Shown here: in pieces, positions 8,254 to 16,718 of the stretch
Layout of the letters: each line of letters starts with the position of its first letter
Position numbering within the stretch: position 1 is the first letter of the stretch
Assembly (NCBI GenBank): GCA_019634415.1
Contig: JAHQVJ010000202.1
Span: 1 to 64,000, forward strand
From: Myxococcales bacterium
GTDB lineage: Bacteria; Myxococcota_A; UBA796; GCA-2862545
Direction: 5' to 3'
Length of the DNA: 64,000 nt
Program-made: the position numbers and the translations under genes
The notes under the pieces: generated by a model
What the model was told of the DNA's origin: nothing
Seen by the model: the letters and a program-made list of their open reading frames with translations, nothing else
The model's database searches: none

Positions 8254-9657
8254 CTACGCAGGGCCCACGGGGATCAGGTTGTTCCCCGTGCGTCCGAAAT
8301 AGCCCCGCTTGCAGTGCTCCAGGTTCGAGGCCTCCGCCACCCCCGGCACCTCGAGCATGCGCTGCAGCCAACGCGACAGACCCGGATACGACGACACCCG
8401 CCGGGCATCCAGGCGGAAGCGCACGAAGTAGACGGGATCGAAGCGATAGATCGTGGGAAACAGCCGCACGTCCGCCTCGGTGAGGGTCTCGCCCACCAGC
8501 CACTCGCGCTCCGTCAGCCGTCGATCCAGCCAGTCCAAGGCGGCGAACACGTGGTCGAACCATGTGTCGTACACCTCTTGCGACGAGGTGAAGCCTGCCT
8601 TGTAGGCCCCGTTGTTGACGTAGGTGTAGATGTAGGCGTTGAGGTGGTCGATCTCGGCCCGATGGGCCTCGGGGTACAAGTCCGGGGCCCCCGCCGTCCA
8701 TGGCTCGAAGGCACCGTTGAGCATGCGCAGGATCTCGGCGGACTCGTTGTTCACGATGCGGCCCGTGGCGCGGTCCCAGAGCACGGGCACGGACTTCTCG
8801 GCAGAGCCCACAGACTCGTAGATCTCGCGCACGAAGCGCGCCCCGTTCACCGTGTCGGGGGTGCAGCCCGGCTCCTCGGGGCGGAACTGCCAGCCCCGCT
8901 CCGGATCGCGTCGATAGAACAGCACGTCCATCGACACCACGTCCTGCAGGCCCTTCAGCGACCGGACCAGGGCACACCGATGCGACCAGGGACAGTTGTT
9001 GGCCACGTACAGATGGTAGCGGCCCGCCTCCGCCGCGAACCCCGTGGACCCGTCGGCCGAGATCCAGTCGCGGTGCCCGCTGGGCGGACGCACCCACTCC
9101 CCCGCTGCACGCGGACGACTCGGATCCTCCTGCACCCCACGCTCGGCCCGCACCGCAGCATCGAAGCGCCATCGGTCGTGGGGCGCGCGCAGATCCGGAC
9201 CCCGCCCGCGCGGCACGAGCTGCTTGGGGTTGGTGCCCTCGGACTCGGTGGCGTAGTGAGCGCGGATCTGACGCAGATCCACACCGTCGGCCACCGCAGC
9301 ACTCGACTGGAACAGATCCCGCAGCCACGGCCCCAGCTGCGAGAAGTCGTCGAGGCGCTGCCGGTTGAGCTTGTAGAAGCCATGGAACGCAGCGTCGAAG
9401 CGCACGAGCACCGCGAACAGCCACCAGTCCTCGGCATCGGGACGGTCACCGCCGAGGTAGCGCTGATGCCGCAGCCGCTCCTCGTAGGCGTCGAGGGCAG
9501 AGAACACCTCGTGATAGGCGGCCTCGTAGTCCGCCTGCTCCACGGCGGCGCCGGCACGGCGGATGGCCGCCCACAGCGCCGCCACGGCAGGGGGCGGCGA
9601 CGTGCCCGGAGCGATCAGCGCGGCATGGGCCTCGGGGCTCTCCGGGAACTCAGCCAC
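8254..9657 (-). CDS. Glutathionyl-hydroquinone reductase-like protein with an extra N-terminal GST domain
   Basis: A 467-residue protein of the omega-GST/YqjG-PcpF class, which reduces glutathionyl-hydroquinones. The C-terminal ~320 residues are a full-length family member. They contain the catalytic-Cys motif NNCPWSHRC, then VPVLWDRATGRIVNNESAEI, GETLTEADVRLFPTIYRFD and GYFGRTGNNLIPVGP. Unusually, about 150 residues precede it and resemble only the helical C-terminal GST half (YLGGDRPDAEDWWLFAVLVR, FDAAFHGFYKLN), as if that half were duplicated in front. The GTG at 9657 overlaps the stop of the upstream gene by 8 bases, so coupling is likely. The usual length of this family is about 320-330 residues. 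Confidence 0.82.
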   Translation of the reverse strand: MAEFPESPEAHAALIAPGTSPPPAVAALWAAIRRAGAAVEQADYEAAYHEVFSALDAYEERLRHQRYLGGDRPDAEDWWLFAVLVRFDAAFHGFYKLNRQRLDDFSQLGPWLRDLFQSSAAVADGVDLRQIRAHYATESEGTNPKQLVPRGRGPDLRAPHDRWRFDAAVRAERGVQEDPSRPRAAGEWVRPPSGHRDWISADGSTGFAAEAGRYHLYVANNCPWSHRCALVRSLKGLQDVVSMDVLFYRRDPERGWQFRPEEPGCTPDTVNGARFVREIYESVGSAEKSVPVLWDRATGRIVNNESAEILRMLNGAFEPWTAGAPDLYPEAHRAEIDHLNAYIYTYVNNGAYKAGFTSSQEVYDTWFDHVFAALDWLDRRLTEREWLVGETLTEADVRLFPTIYRFDPVYFVRFRLDARRVSSYPGLSRWLQRMLEVPGVAEASNLEHCKRGYFGRTGNNLIPVGPA

Positions 9658-10723
9658 CGTCGGAGCCCAGCAGCTCGCCCAGGGGCTCCGACGCGAAGGG
9701 ATCGGCGAGCTTGCGAGTGGCTCGCTCACACGCCTCCGCGTCGCGGATCTGCAGGGAACCCTCGGCGTCGTGGGGTCGCAGCCAGGGAATCGACACCTCC
9801 ACCGCCCCCTTGCGGTCGCGCGCGACGTCGAGCTGGGTGTTCGCTGCCACCGTCCCGATCCGGTGCTCCACGCCCTCTGCCACGACCCACAGATCTCGCA
9901 CGTCGCCGCAGCGAACCGTGGGCCGCTCGACCCCGAGCATGCCCAGCAGCCCGGAGCCGTGCCCGCTCGCCTCCGCCGGCGCCTCCTTGAGCTGGCCCGC
10001 TTGGACCCACCCGTGCCACACGGCACCCGAGTCGTGTGCAAGGGCGACGTGGCTGTGGTTTCCCCGCTCCTCGAGCACGCGCAGGGTCATCAGCCGCCCC
10101 TTGGCCAGGCGGGTGATGCGACGTCCTTGCGGTGCGTCGTGCAGCCAGAGCCGGTCCTTCGTGCGCACCCGTAGGGCTGGCCCCGTCCGCTGCAGCGCCA
10201 AGCCCACCACGTCGCCGTGAAGCGTGGCAGGCGAGTCCGTGACCGCCAGCCGACGACAGGGCAATATGGCGGTGCCATACCCCTCCTCCACCAGCTCCCG
10301 TGCAGGGGCAGACGCCGTGGCCACGACCCCCTTGCCACCTTCACTCAGGATCGACAGGGAGGCTCCCAGCGCCAGCGCCGAGGTGGGCCCCGTTCGGACC
10401 GGCGAGGTCCCCGACAACCGCAGGGGAGACTGTTCCTCGGCGTCCACCACGCCGTGCACCGTCACGCCGGCCTGACTCCAGCTGCCCGACAGCCACATGC
10501 CTCCGTCGCTGCCCTGCCCGAGCGAAGCCGACAGCCGCACGCCCAGTCCCCCCCAGCCGTCCACCCAGACCGCAGGCGGACGCCACTCGTCGGGGGCCAC
10601 GGCCGCAGTGCGCTGCCAAGGTGCATCGGTCCAGTTGCAGGTGTCGGTGACCAGGGCGTAGGGAGACGCGGAGGCCACACCGACCGCGAGCAAGAACACG
10701 GCTCCTCCCAGGGGGTAGGCCAT
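9650..10723 (-). CDS. Secreted SH3-like domain protein
   Basis: A 357-residue exported protein of unknown function. The first ~22 residues are a signal peptide (GGAVFLLAVGVASASP). The middle is beta-rich and unrecognised. Residues from about 210 have an SH3b-like pattern (DRLWLHDAPQGRRITRLAKG, then a HGWVQAGQL strand), common in wall- or envelope-binding proteins. The ATG at 10723 was chosen over upstream in-frame starts because it begins exactly at the signal peptide. It overlaps the start of the GST-like gene and is divergent from the membrane protein at 10842. Confidence 0.65.
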   Translation of the reverse strand: MAYPLGGAVFLLAVGVASASPYALVTDTCNWTDAPWQRTAAVAPDEWRPPAVWVDGWGGLGVRLSASLGQGSDGGMWLSGSWSQAGVTVHGVVDAEEQSPLRLSGTSPVRTGPTSALALGASLSILSEGGKGVVATASAPARELVEEGYGTAILPCRRLAVTDSPATLHGDVVGLALQRTGPALRVRTKDRLWLHDAPQGRRITRLAKGRLMTLRVLEERGNHSHVALAHDSGAVWHGWVQAGQLKEAPAEASGHGSGLLGMLGVERPTVRCGDVRDLWVVAEGVEHRIGTVAANTQLDVARDRKGAVEVSIPWLRPHDAEGSLQIRDAEACERATRKLADPFASEPLGELLGSDGG

Positions 10724-10841
10724 CCTCGCATGCCGAGCGCCCCAGTCGCGAGCATCCTTGTCGAAGGTGACATCGCCAGAGATACCATGGCCGCGGGGGA
10801 CCCATGAATCGATGCGCAGTGCTGGCGTGCAAGGACGCGCC

Positions 10842-11990
10842 ATGACGCCCCGCACGCAAGCCATCTCGTCGTGGATCGCTGTGGTGCTGGTGCTCCTCGG
10901 CGTGTCGTGGGCCAACGTCGAGACCCCCGAGTGGAACTTCGACGTGGTGCCCTACGTGTCCATCGTGCACGGAATGGAGCAAGACGACGCCCGTGCAGTG
11001 CACGAAGCCACCTACGCAAGCGTGGGCGAGGCCGTGTCGAAGGACCGGCTGAAGCGCCTGCAGAACACGTCACCCTACCGGCGCTCGCTTCGCGACCATC
11101 CGGAGAACCTGGTCGCGCAATCCCGCCTCTTCGGCAACAAGGTGGGCTACGTCGGCGCGGTGGCGGCGGTGCACGCGCTGGGGGTGAACGCCGCCTGGGC
11201 CACGGTGTGGGTGTCGGTGGGGTGCGTGGGGCTGCTGGGCCTGGGACTACGCGCCTGGCTCGGCACCGTGGTGCCCTCCTGGTTCGCCACGGTCGTGGCC
11301 AGCTGCCTCGTGCTGTGCCCACCGGTGCGACTCGCGGGCAAGGCCTCTTCGCCCGATGCACTGTCGGCCCTGCTGCTCGTGCCAGCCCTGTGGCTGTGCA
11401 CCCGCCCACGGTGGATGCCGGCGGGGCTGCTGCTGGTGGCGGCGGCCATCAGCGTGCGGCCCGACGTGGTGATCCTGCTGCCCCTGCTGGTGGCCTGGAT
11501 GCTGTGGCGGCGCCCCGCGGGACTCCACCTGTGGTGGGCGCTTGCGGCGGCTGGCGTGGGGGTGGCCGTCTACGGCGCGATCTCCCTGGCCACCGAGGGG
11601 TTCTCGTACCTGGTGTTCCTGCGCCACGCGCTGGTGAAGACCATCTACGAGGTGGGCCAGCCCACGCCCCCCATCACGATGGCCGAGTACTTCACGGCGT
11701 GGCAGCGCGTGTTCACCACCGGCTACAGCCGCTATCCCACCGTCTTGCCCCTGTTCGCCTTGATCTCGGCGGTGGCCGCCTGGCTGGGCCGCGACACGCC
11801 GTCGTTCCGCCCCTGGCGGGATCTGATGGGGGTCTGCTGGGCGTACGTGGTGCTGCACATCCTGTTGTTCCCGGTGATCGCCGACCGGTACTTCCTGCCC
11901 CAGATGGTGTTCTGCGCCATGGCCCTGGTGGTGGCCCTGCCAGCGCGTGGACCTGGCCCCGATCCACACCGTCCCTGGCTCAGGGGCTGA
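10842..11990 (+). CDS. Polytopic membrane protein, possibly GT-C-type
   Basis: A 382-residue integral membrane protein with about 8-9 hydrophobic helices (for example WIAVVLVLLGVSW, VGCVGLLGLGLRAWLG, GLLLVAAAISV, DVVILLPLLVAWMLW). After the first helix a periplasmic-type loop contains NFDVVPY, reminiscent of the catalytic-Asp loop of GT-C glycosyltransferases, and RPD motifs follow; this assignment is weak. The ATG at 10842 has AAGGA eight bases upstream. The last residues overlap the convergent acetyltransferase by 11 bases. Confidence 0.65.
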   Translation: MTPRTQAISSWIAVVLVLLGVSWANVETPEWNFDVVPYVSIVHGMEQDDARAVHEATYASVGEAVSKDRLKRLQNTSPYRRSLRDHPENLVAQSRLFGNKVGYVGAVAAVHALGVNAAWATVWVSVGCVGLLGLGLRAWLGTVVPSWFATVVASCLVLCPPVRLAGKASSPDALSALLLVPALWLCTRPRWMPAGLLLVAAAISVRPDVVILLPLLVAWMLWRRPAGLHLWWALAAAGVGVAVYGAISLATEGFSYLVFLRHALVKTIYEVGQPTPPITMAEYFTAWQRVFTTGYSRYPTVLPLFALISAVAAWLGRDTPSFRPWRDLMGVCWAYVVLHILLFPVIADRYFLPQMVFCAMALVVALPARGPGPDPHRPWLRG

Positions 11991-12555
11991 CTCCGAGGAG
12001 GGCCTTGGCCGCGGAGTCGGCTCGCAGCTGGGCCATGGGGAGCGGCAGCGGTGGGGTCTGCCCCAGCTCGCCCAGCTGCAGGTGCCACCAGCCCACGTCG
12101 TGCCACACCCCCCGCTTGAAGCCGACGTTGGGATACACCCCCACCGCCCGAAAGCCCAGGGCCTCGTGCAGGCCCACGCTCGCGGGGTTGGGCAGCGTGA
12201 TGCCGGCGTAGGCCATGGCGAAGCCCTGCAGGCGCAGCAGCTCGAACAGCGTGGTGTACAGACGCCGGCCAATCCCACGGCGATGGGCATCGGCCGCCAC
12301 GTAGGCCGAGACCTCCACCGACCAGCGGTAGGCGGGTCGCATCCGGTGCTTGCTGGCGTAGGCGTAGCCCAGCACCCGCTCCCCCTCGCAGGCCAGCAGC
12401 CAGGGGTACTCGGCCTGCACCAGTGCCATCCGCCGTCGGAACTGGACCGCTCCCGGTGCGACGGCCTCGAAGCTGATGGGCGTGTCGACGTAGGGTGCGT
12501 AGATGGCAGCGATGGCGTCGGCATCGGCCTCGGAGGCCTCGCGTACGGCGTTCAT
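11980..12555 (-). CDS. GNAT N-acetyltransferase, phosphinothricin-acetyltransferase-like
   Basis: A 191-residue GNAT enzyme. It matches the Pat/Bar/YncA-like group: REASEADADAIAAIYAPYV at the N-terminus, the acetyl-CoA loop HRRGIGRRLY near residue 95, and the typical C-terminal pattern LHEALGFRAVGVYPNVGFK followed by WHDVGWWHL. Such enzymes acetylate small amines or amino-acid analogues, so a detoxification role is plausible. It begins four bases after the aldehyde dehydrogenase stop and is probably its operon partner. Confidence 0.85.
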   Translation of the reverse strand: MNAVREASEADADAIAAIYAPYVDTPISFEAVAPGAVQFRRRMALVQAEYPWLLACEGERVLGYAYASKHRMRPAYRWSVEVSAYVAADAHRRGIGRRLYTTLFELLRLQGFAMAYAGITLPNPASVGLHEALGFRAVGVYPNVGFKRGVWHDVGWWHLQLGELGQTPPLPLPMAQLRADSAAKALLGVSP

Positions 12556-12559
12556 GGGC

Positions 12560-14011
12560 TCACCCGTGCTTGATCACGATGGTCTTGATGGAGGAGAAGT
12601 CGTCGAGGGCGGCGGCTCCCTTCTCGCGACCGTAGCCGCTGCGCTTCACTCCCCCGAAGGGTAGCTCCACCCCACCCCCAGCGCCGAAGGTGTTCACGTA
12701 GACCTGCCCGCAGTGCAGCCCCTTGGCCAGCCGCAGCGCGCGGGAGCCGTCCGCCGTCCACACGCTGGCGATGAGGCCGTAGGGCGTTCCGTTGGCCAGG
12801 CGCAGGGCGTGGACTTCGTCGTCGAAGGGCATCACCGCCAGCACGGGCCCGAACACCTCCTCCTGGGCCAGCGCGTCCTGCGGATCCACGGGCCCGAACA
12901 GCACCGGAGCCACGTAGAAGCCAGTCGACACAGCGTCATGGGCGATGCGCCCCTGTGCGAGCACGGGCACCCCACGCTCCTTGGCCGCAGCCACGTAGCG
13001 CCGAACCCGCTGCTGCTGAGCGGCGTTGATGAGGGGCCCCAGATCGCGGTCGGCGCTGGGCGGTCCCGCCACCAGCTGCTCGAAGCGCTCGGCGAGGGCC
13101 TGCGCCACCTCCTCGTAGCGCTCCCGGGCCACCAGCACCCGCGAGCCCGCCGAGCACGTCTGCCCGCCGTTGATGAGGAGACCGTCGACCAGGAACGGGA
13201 GCGCGGCGTCGAGATCCGCGTCGGCGAACACGAGCTGAGGCGACTTGCCGCCCAGCTCCATGGTGCACCCCACGTTGTTGCTCCCCGCTGCGGCCTGCAC
13301 CAGGCTGCCCACCTCGGGCGAGCCCGTGAACGCCACGTGGTTCACGCCGGGGTGTCCCGCCAGCGCTGCCCCGGCCTCCTCCCCGAGCCCCGGGACCACC
13401 TGGAGCACACCCGCCGGCAGCCCCGCCTCACCCGCCAGCTCCGCCAGCCGCAGCGCCGAGGCACAGGCGTCCTCCGAGGGCTTGAGCACCACGGCGTTGC
13501 CCGCCGCCAGCGAGGCCCCCACGTCGCGAGCCGTCATCTGAAGCGGGAAGTTCCAGGGCAGGATGTGGCCGGTGACCCCGAGCGGCTCGCGCACCGTGAA
13601 GGCCTGGTAGCCGCGCTCGAAGGACAGCGTCTGGCCTGCGATGGACTCGCAGATGTGGCTGTAGTACTCGAGGTACCGCGCGGCGACGGTGGCGTCGGCG
13701 CGCCCCTGTCGAATGGGCTTGCCCGTGTCGGCCGACTCCATCTGGGCGAGCTCGTCGTGGTGGGCGGCCACCCGGTCTCCGAAGGCGGCGAGCGCCCGGC
13801 TCCGCTCGGCGGCGGAGGTGGCTCCCCAGGCACCCTCGGCAGCGGCCCGTGCCCCTGCCACCGCACGGTCGATGTCGGCGGCTGCCCCGCGGGCCAGCTG
13901 ACCCACCGGCTGGCCGGTGCTGGGATCCAGGGACGGCAGGCGCTCCCCCGAGGCGGCGGGTCGCCACTGACCATCCACCCACAGCTCTCCCTTCGACCCT
14001 CTGAATCCCAC
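12560..14011 (-). CDS. NAD(P)-dependent aldehyde dehydrogenase
   Basis: A 483-residue class-3-fold ALDH oxidising an aldehyde to its acid. It has LPWNFPLQ (Asn154), the FTGSPEVG nucleotide loop, catalytic-base motif MELGGKSPQ (Glu252), nucleophile GGQTCSAGSR (Cys286) and EEVFGPVLAV. It looks like the betaine-aldehyde/general ALDH clade and the substrate cannot be told. I chose the GTG at 14011, with GGGGAG six bases upstream and a standard family N-terminus. An upstream ATG at 14068 would abut the start of the divergent gene with no room for a promoter. Confidence 0.88.
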   Translation of the reverse strand: MGFRGSKGELWVDGQWRPAASGERLPSLDPSTGQPVGQLARGAAADIDRAVAGARAAAEGAWGATSAAERSRALAAFGDRVAAHHDELAQMESADTGKPIRQGRADATVAARYLEYYSHICESIAGQTLSFERGYQAFTVREPLGVTGHILPWNFPLQMTARDVGASLAAGNAVVLKPSEDACASALRLAELAGEAGLPAGVLQVVPGLGEEAGAALAGHPGVNHVAFTGSPEVGSLVQAAAGSNNVGCTMELGGKSPQLVFADADLDAALPFLVDGLLINGGQTCSAGSRVLVARERYEEVAQALAERFEQLVAGPPSADRDLGPLINAAQQQRVRRYVAAAKERGVPVLAQGRIAHDAVSTGFYVAPVLFGPVDPQDALAQEEVFGPVLAVMPFDDEVHALRLANGTPYGLIASVWTADGSRALRLAKGLHCGQVYVNTFGAGGGVELPFGGVKRSGYGREKGAAALDDFSSIKTIVIKHG

Positions 14012-14068
14012 AGCTGTCTCCCCACCGGGCTCGGGGGGTATCGTAGCCCCACGCTCCCAGGAGGACAT

Positions 14069-15109
14069 GTGGGCAAGCTCGGGCCCGTTCGCGAGGCGCA
14101 CCGATTCGACGAGGCCGCACTGCACGCCTGGCTCGTGGAGCACGTGCGCGGAGGCGACGACACGCCCTTCACCGTCGGGCAGTTCGACGCAGGCCAGTCC
14201 AACCCCACCTTCCTGCTCACGTGGCCCGATGCCCGCGCGGTGCTGCGCAAGAAGCCCCCCGGCGAGCTGCTGCCCAAGGCCCATGCCGTGGAGCGAGAGG
14301 CCCGCGTGATGATGGCCCTTCAAGACACGGCCGTGCCCGTGCCCCGGGTCCTCGGCCAGTGCGAGGATCCGTCCGTCATCGGCACGCCCTTCTTCGTGAT
14401 GGAGTTCCTACAGGGGCGCATCCTCTTCGACGCCCGCTTGCCCGAGCTGTCGCCCGATCAGCGCACGGCGCACTTCGCCTCCCTCGTGGGCGTGCTGGCG
14501 GCACTGCACACCGTCGACGTCGATGCCGTGGGCCTGTCCGACTACGGCCGGCGCGGAAACTACTTCGAGCGCCAGATCGGCACCTGGACCAAGCAGTACC
14601 GCCGCGCCGAGACCGAGCGGATCGAGGAGATGGAGCAGGTGATGGCGTGGCTGGCCGACCACGTGCCCGACGACGACTCCACCACCTTGGTCCACGGCGA
14701 CTTCCGGATCGACAACGTGGTGTTCCACCCCGACGATGCCCGCGTGCTCGGCGTGCTGGACTGGGAGCTGTCCACGCTGGGCCATCCCATGGCGGACCTT
14801 GCCTACAGCTGCCTGCCCTTCCTGATGGACACGCCGTACCACCCCGCCATCGGATCCCTGTCGGGCCCCGAGTCGGGCATCCCCACGATGGAGGAGCACG
14901 TCGCGGCATACTGCGCGCTCACCGGCCGTGACGGAATCCCAGATCTACCCTTCTACCTGTCCTTCAGCATGTTCCGCATCGCGGCCATCCTCCAAGGGGT
15001 GTACGCGCGCGGCATCGCCGGCAACGCCAGCTCCACCCGAGCCTTGCTGATGGGAGCCATGGCGCGCAAGGCCGCCGAAGGTGCGTGGCGCATCGCGCAA
15101 GGCAGGTGA
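14069..15109 (+). CDS. ACAD10/11-type aminoglycoside-phosphotransferase-fold kinase
   Basis: A 346-residue protein of the phosphotransferase family that forms the N-terminal half of eukaryotic ACAD10/ACAD11, linked in those proteins to activation of 4-hydroxy fatty acids. Motifs: GQSNPTFLL (nucleotide loop), LRKKPPG (Lys), the Brenner motif HGDFRIDN at about 209-216, and the metal site VLDWELSTLG (Asp231). The GTG at 14069 is preceded by AGGAGG (14059-14064). It is divergent from the aldehyde dehydrogenase, which may share the pathway. Confidence 0.88.
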   Translation: MGKLGPVREAHRFDEAALHAWLVEHVRGGDDTPFTVGQFDAGQSNPTFLLTWPDARAVLRKKPPGELLPKAHAVEREARVMMALQDTAVPVPRVLGQCEDPSVIGTPFFVMEFLQGRILFDARLPELSPDQRTAHFASLVGVLAALHTVDVDAVGLSDYGRRGNYFERQIGTWTKQYRRAETERIEEMEQVMAWLADHVPDDDSTTLVHGDFRIDNVVFHPDDARVLGVLDWELSTLGHPMADLAYSCLPFLMDTPYHPAIGSLSGPESGIPTMEEHVAAYCALTGRDGIPDLPFYLSFSMFRIAAILQGVYARGIAGNASSTRALLMGAMARKAAEGAWRIAQGR

Positions 15110-15258
15110 CGACTCACTTGTTCGGAATCCGGTCAGCCAACGAGCATCGGGCGCACACGATCGAGAGGCCGTCACAGACGACGTCAGCGTCGACCTCCAG
15201 CCAACGACGAGGTGACCGGAACCCGAACACACCGACCGAGGAAAGCACCGAATAACGC

Positions 15259-15274
15259 TGGCACGAAGCCTGCT
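15259..15274 (+). promoter_or_regulatory. Sigma-54 (-24/-12) promoter
   Basis: TGGCACG, four bases, then CTGCT, against the consensus TGGCACGNNNNTTGCW: a single mismatch, with the required 10 bases between GG and GC. It lies about 33 bases upstream of the secreted-protein start, putting transcription initiation near 15285. The window also encodes a GAFTGA-bearing sigma-54 activator at 39452, so sigma-54 is in use in this organism. Confidence 0.7.
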
Positions 15275-15277
15275 TTT

Positions 15278-15302
15278 GGTCTCCATGCAGACAATGGAGA
15301 CC
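15278..15302. promoter_or_regulatory. Perfect 9-bp inverted repeat over transcription and translation start
   Basis: GGTCTCCAT (15278-15286), a seven-base loop, then ATGGAGACC (15294-15302). It overlaps the predicted transcription start of the sigma-54 promoter, and its second arm contains the GGAG ribosome-binding site of the gene at 15307. It could be an operator for a repressor. If transcription starts a little further upstream, it could instead be an RNA hairpin masking the ribosome-binding site. Confidence 0.5.
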
Positions 15303-15306
15303 CTTC

Positions 15307-15771
15307 ATGCACAGCATTCGTATCGCCGCTCTCCTCCTCCTTCCCCTGGTCGTGGGAACCACCGCGCACGCCACCCTCATGACGGGCAACCCCGGCGACG
15401 CCACGCTGAAGGTGGACGTTGGCTCCAACACCCTGACCTGGGGCTCGGTGGACCTCGACAAGGTGCGCCTGCACTGGTGCGGGGGTGGATTCACCGACCA
15501 CAACGTCGGCCAGAACATCGACCCGGTGGCCGGACATACCATCTCCGGCATCAACGGAGACGTGTGCGGGATGACCGTCTTCTGGGACAGCGACGCAGAG
15601 CTGGATGGAGACGACGGTGGAACCACCTACTCCCTCGAGGTCACCGCCACCACCACCTACGTGGACGTGGACCCCAGCCCCTCGCCCAGCGCCTATGGTC
15701 CGTACACCGTGACCAGCGGCTCGTTCTCGGGTCAAGGCCCGCGCCTCGAGATCGAGCTGTCCGACCAGTAG
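15307..15771 (+). CDS. Small secreted protein under sigma-54 control
   Basis: A 154-residue exported protein of unknown function. The signal peptide MHSIRIAALLLLPLVVGTTAHA is clear. The mature part is acidic and beta-rich, with two Cys (HWCGGG and DVCGMTVFW) that could form a disulfide and runs such as DSDAELDGDDGG. GGAG lies seven bases before the ATG, inside an inverted repeat. The sigma-54 promoter and the convergent TIGR02147-type regulator directly downstream suggest tight conditional expression. Confidence 0.65.
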   Translation: MHSIRIAALLLLPLVVGTTAHATLMTGNPGDATLKVDVGSNTLTWGSVDLDKVRLHWCGGGFTDHNVGQNIDPVAGHTISGINGDVCGMTVFWDSDAELDGDDGGTTYSLEVTATTTYVDVDPSPSPSAYGPYTVTSGSFSGQGPRLEIELSDQ

Positions 15772-15782
15772 CCACCACAGCG

Positions 15783-16628
15783 CTACCAGTCTTCGCCGTC
15801 CTCCGAGCCTCGGAGGGCGGCGCTCGTGCTCTCGGACAAGGGAAAGAACTGGAAGCTGAGCTGGTAGACGTCGGTCGGCACCTGGTCGTTGGCTTCCTCG
15901 AGCAGACCGTGGAGTTCCTTGAAGAACTCCTTGACCCGCGCGCGCACCTCGTCGCGCGTCTCCTCGGACAGCGCCAAGCAGTTGCTGGTCATGAAGCGCT
16001 CCTCCGCATTGAACTCGTCGTAGGCCTCCTTGGCCCGATCCAGCGACTGCCGATGGTAGTCGATGAAGTGGTTGGTGACGTCTCCCTTGTCCATCTGCAC
16101 GCCGGTGGTCATCAAGCTGTCGCTGGGCGTGCGCTTGTTGCGATCGATCACCTTGATGGACTCCAGGAAGTCCATGGCCTCGAGCGCCTGCTCCTCGGTG
16201 ATGTTCGGGCGAAGGGCTCGCGAGACCCACACCGGGTTGGGATCGAAGTCCTCGCACTTCGACAGCCCGAACACCGCCGGGACGTACCACAGGGACCACG
16301 TCGGTTCCTTGCCGACCTCGCTCGTGCGCTCCTCCACCACCCGGTTCGCCAGCACCACGCGCCAGGCCCGTCCACGCACCCATTCGGACTCGCTGTCGAG
16401 CGCCACGAGGGCCTGGAAGAACTCCATCTCGCCACCGTCGAGCTCGAGGAACGTGCCCAGGGACTGGATGTGGTTCGAGGGCAGCGCCAGCTGCCTCGAG
16501 AGCATGCGGGAGACCCACGGCTCCGACATCTTGAGGTGCCCGGCCAGCTCGCGCCGCAGCCGCCCCAGATCGCGGACGCGGTCCACCACGAAGTGGCGAT
16601 AATCCGTGTATCTAAAGACGCTCACCAT
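15783..16628 (-). CDS. TIGR02147-family (DUF4423) predicted regulator
   Basis: A 281-residue protein matching the TIGR02147 family known from Fibrobacter and Bdellovibrio. It opens with SVFRYTDYRHFVVD and has a helix-turn-helix-like region (GHLKMSEPWVSRMLSRQ). The middle WSLWYVPAVF and late RFMTSNCLALSEET...VKEFFKEL elements are characteristic. The molecular role of the family is not settled; DNA binding is inferred. The ATG at 16628 was preferred over an upstream TTG at 16649 because the family begins at that point. It is convergent with the sigma-54-controlled secreted protein. Confidence 0.82.
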   Translation of the reverse strand: MVSVFRYTDYRHFVVDRVRDLGRLRRELAGHLKMSEPWVSRMLSRQLALPSNHIQSLGTFLELDGGEMEFFQALVALDSESEWVRGRAWRVVLANRVVEERTSEVGKEPTWSLWYVPAVFGLSKCEDFDPNPVWVSRALRPNITEEQALEAMDFLESIKVIDRNKRTPSDSLMTTGVQMDKGDVTNHFIDYHRQSLDRAKEAYDEFNAEERFMTSNCLALSEETRDEVRARVKEFFKELHGLLEEANDQVPTDVYQLSFQFFPLSESTSAALRGSEDGEDW

Positions 16629-16718
16629 GGGCGTCTCATACTGGGCCAAGTCACGAGAGTCCAGGCGATCCTCCTCGTCTTCCCGGGTCGCGGACGAATG
16701 TGAAAGGTCTGTTCGACT

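Noticed and set aside
12713..14068. Plus-strand open frame of over 400 codons upstream of the ACAD10-type gene
   Set aside because: It is antisense to a clear aldehyde dehydrogenase, and its translation is His/Arg/Gly-rich with no domain; only the part from 14069 is real.
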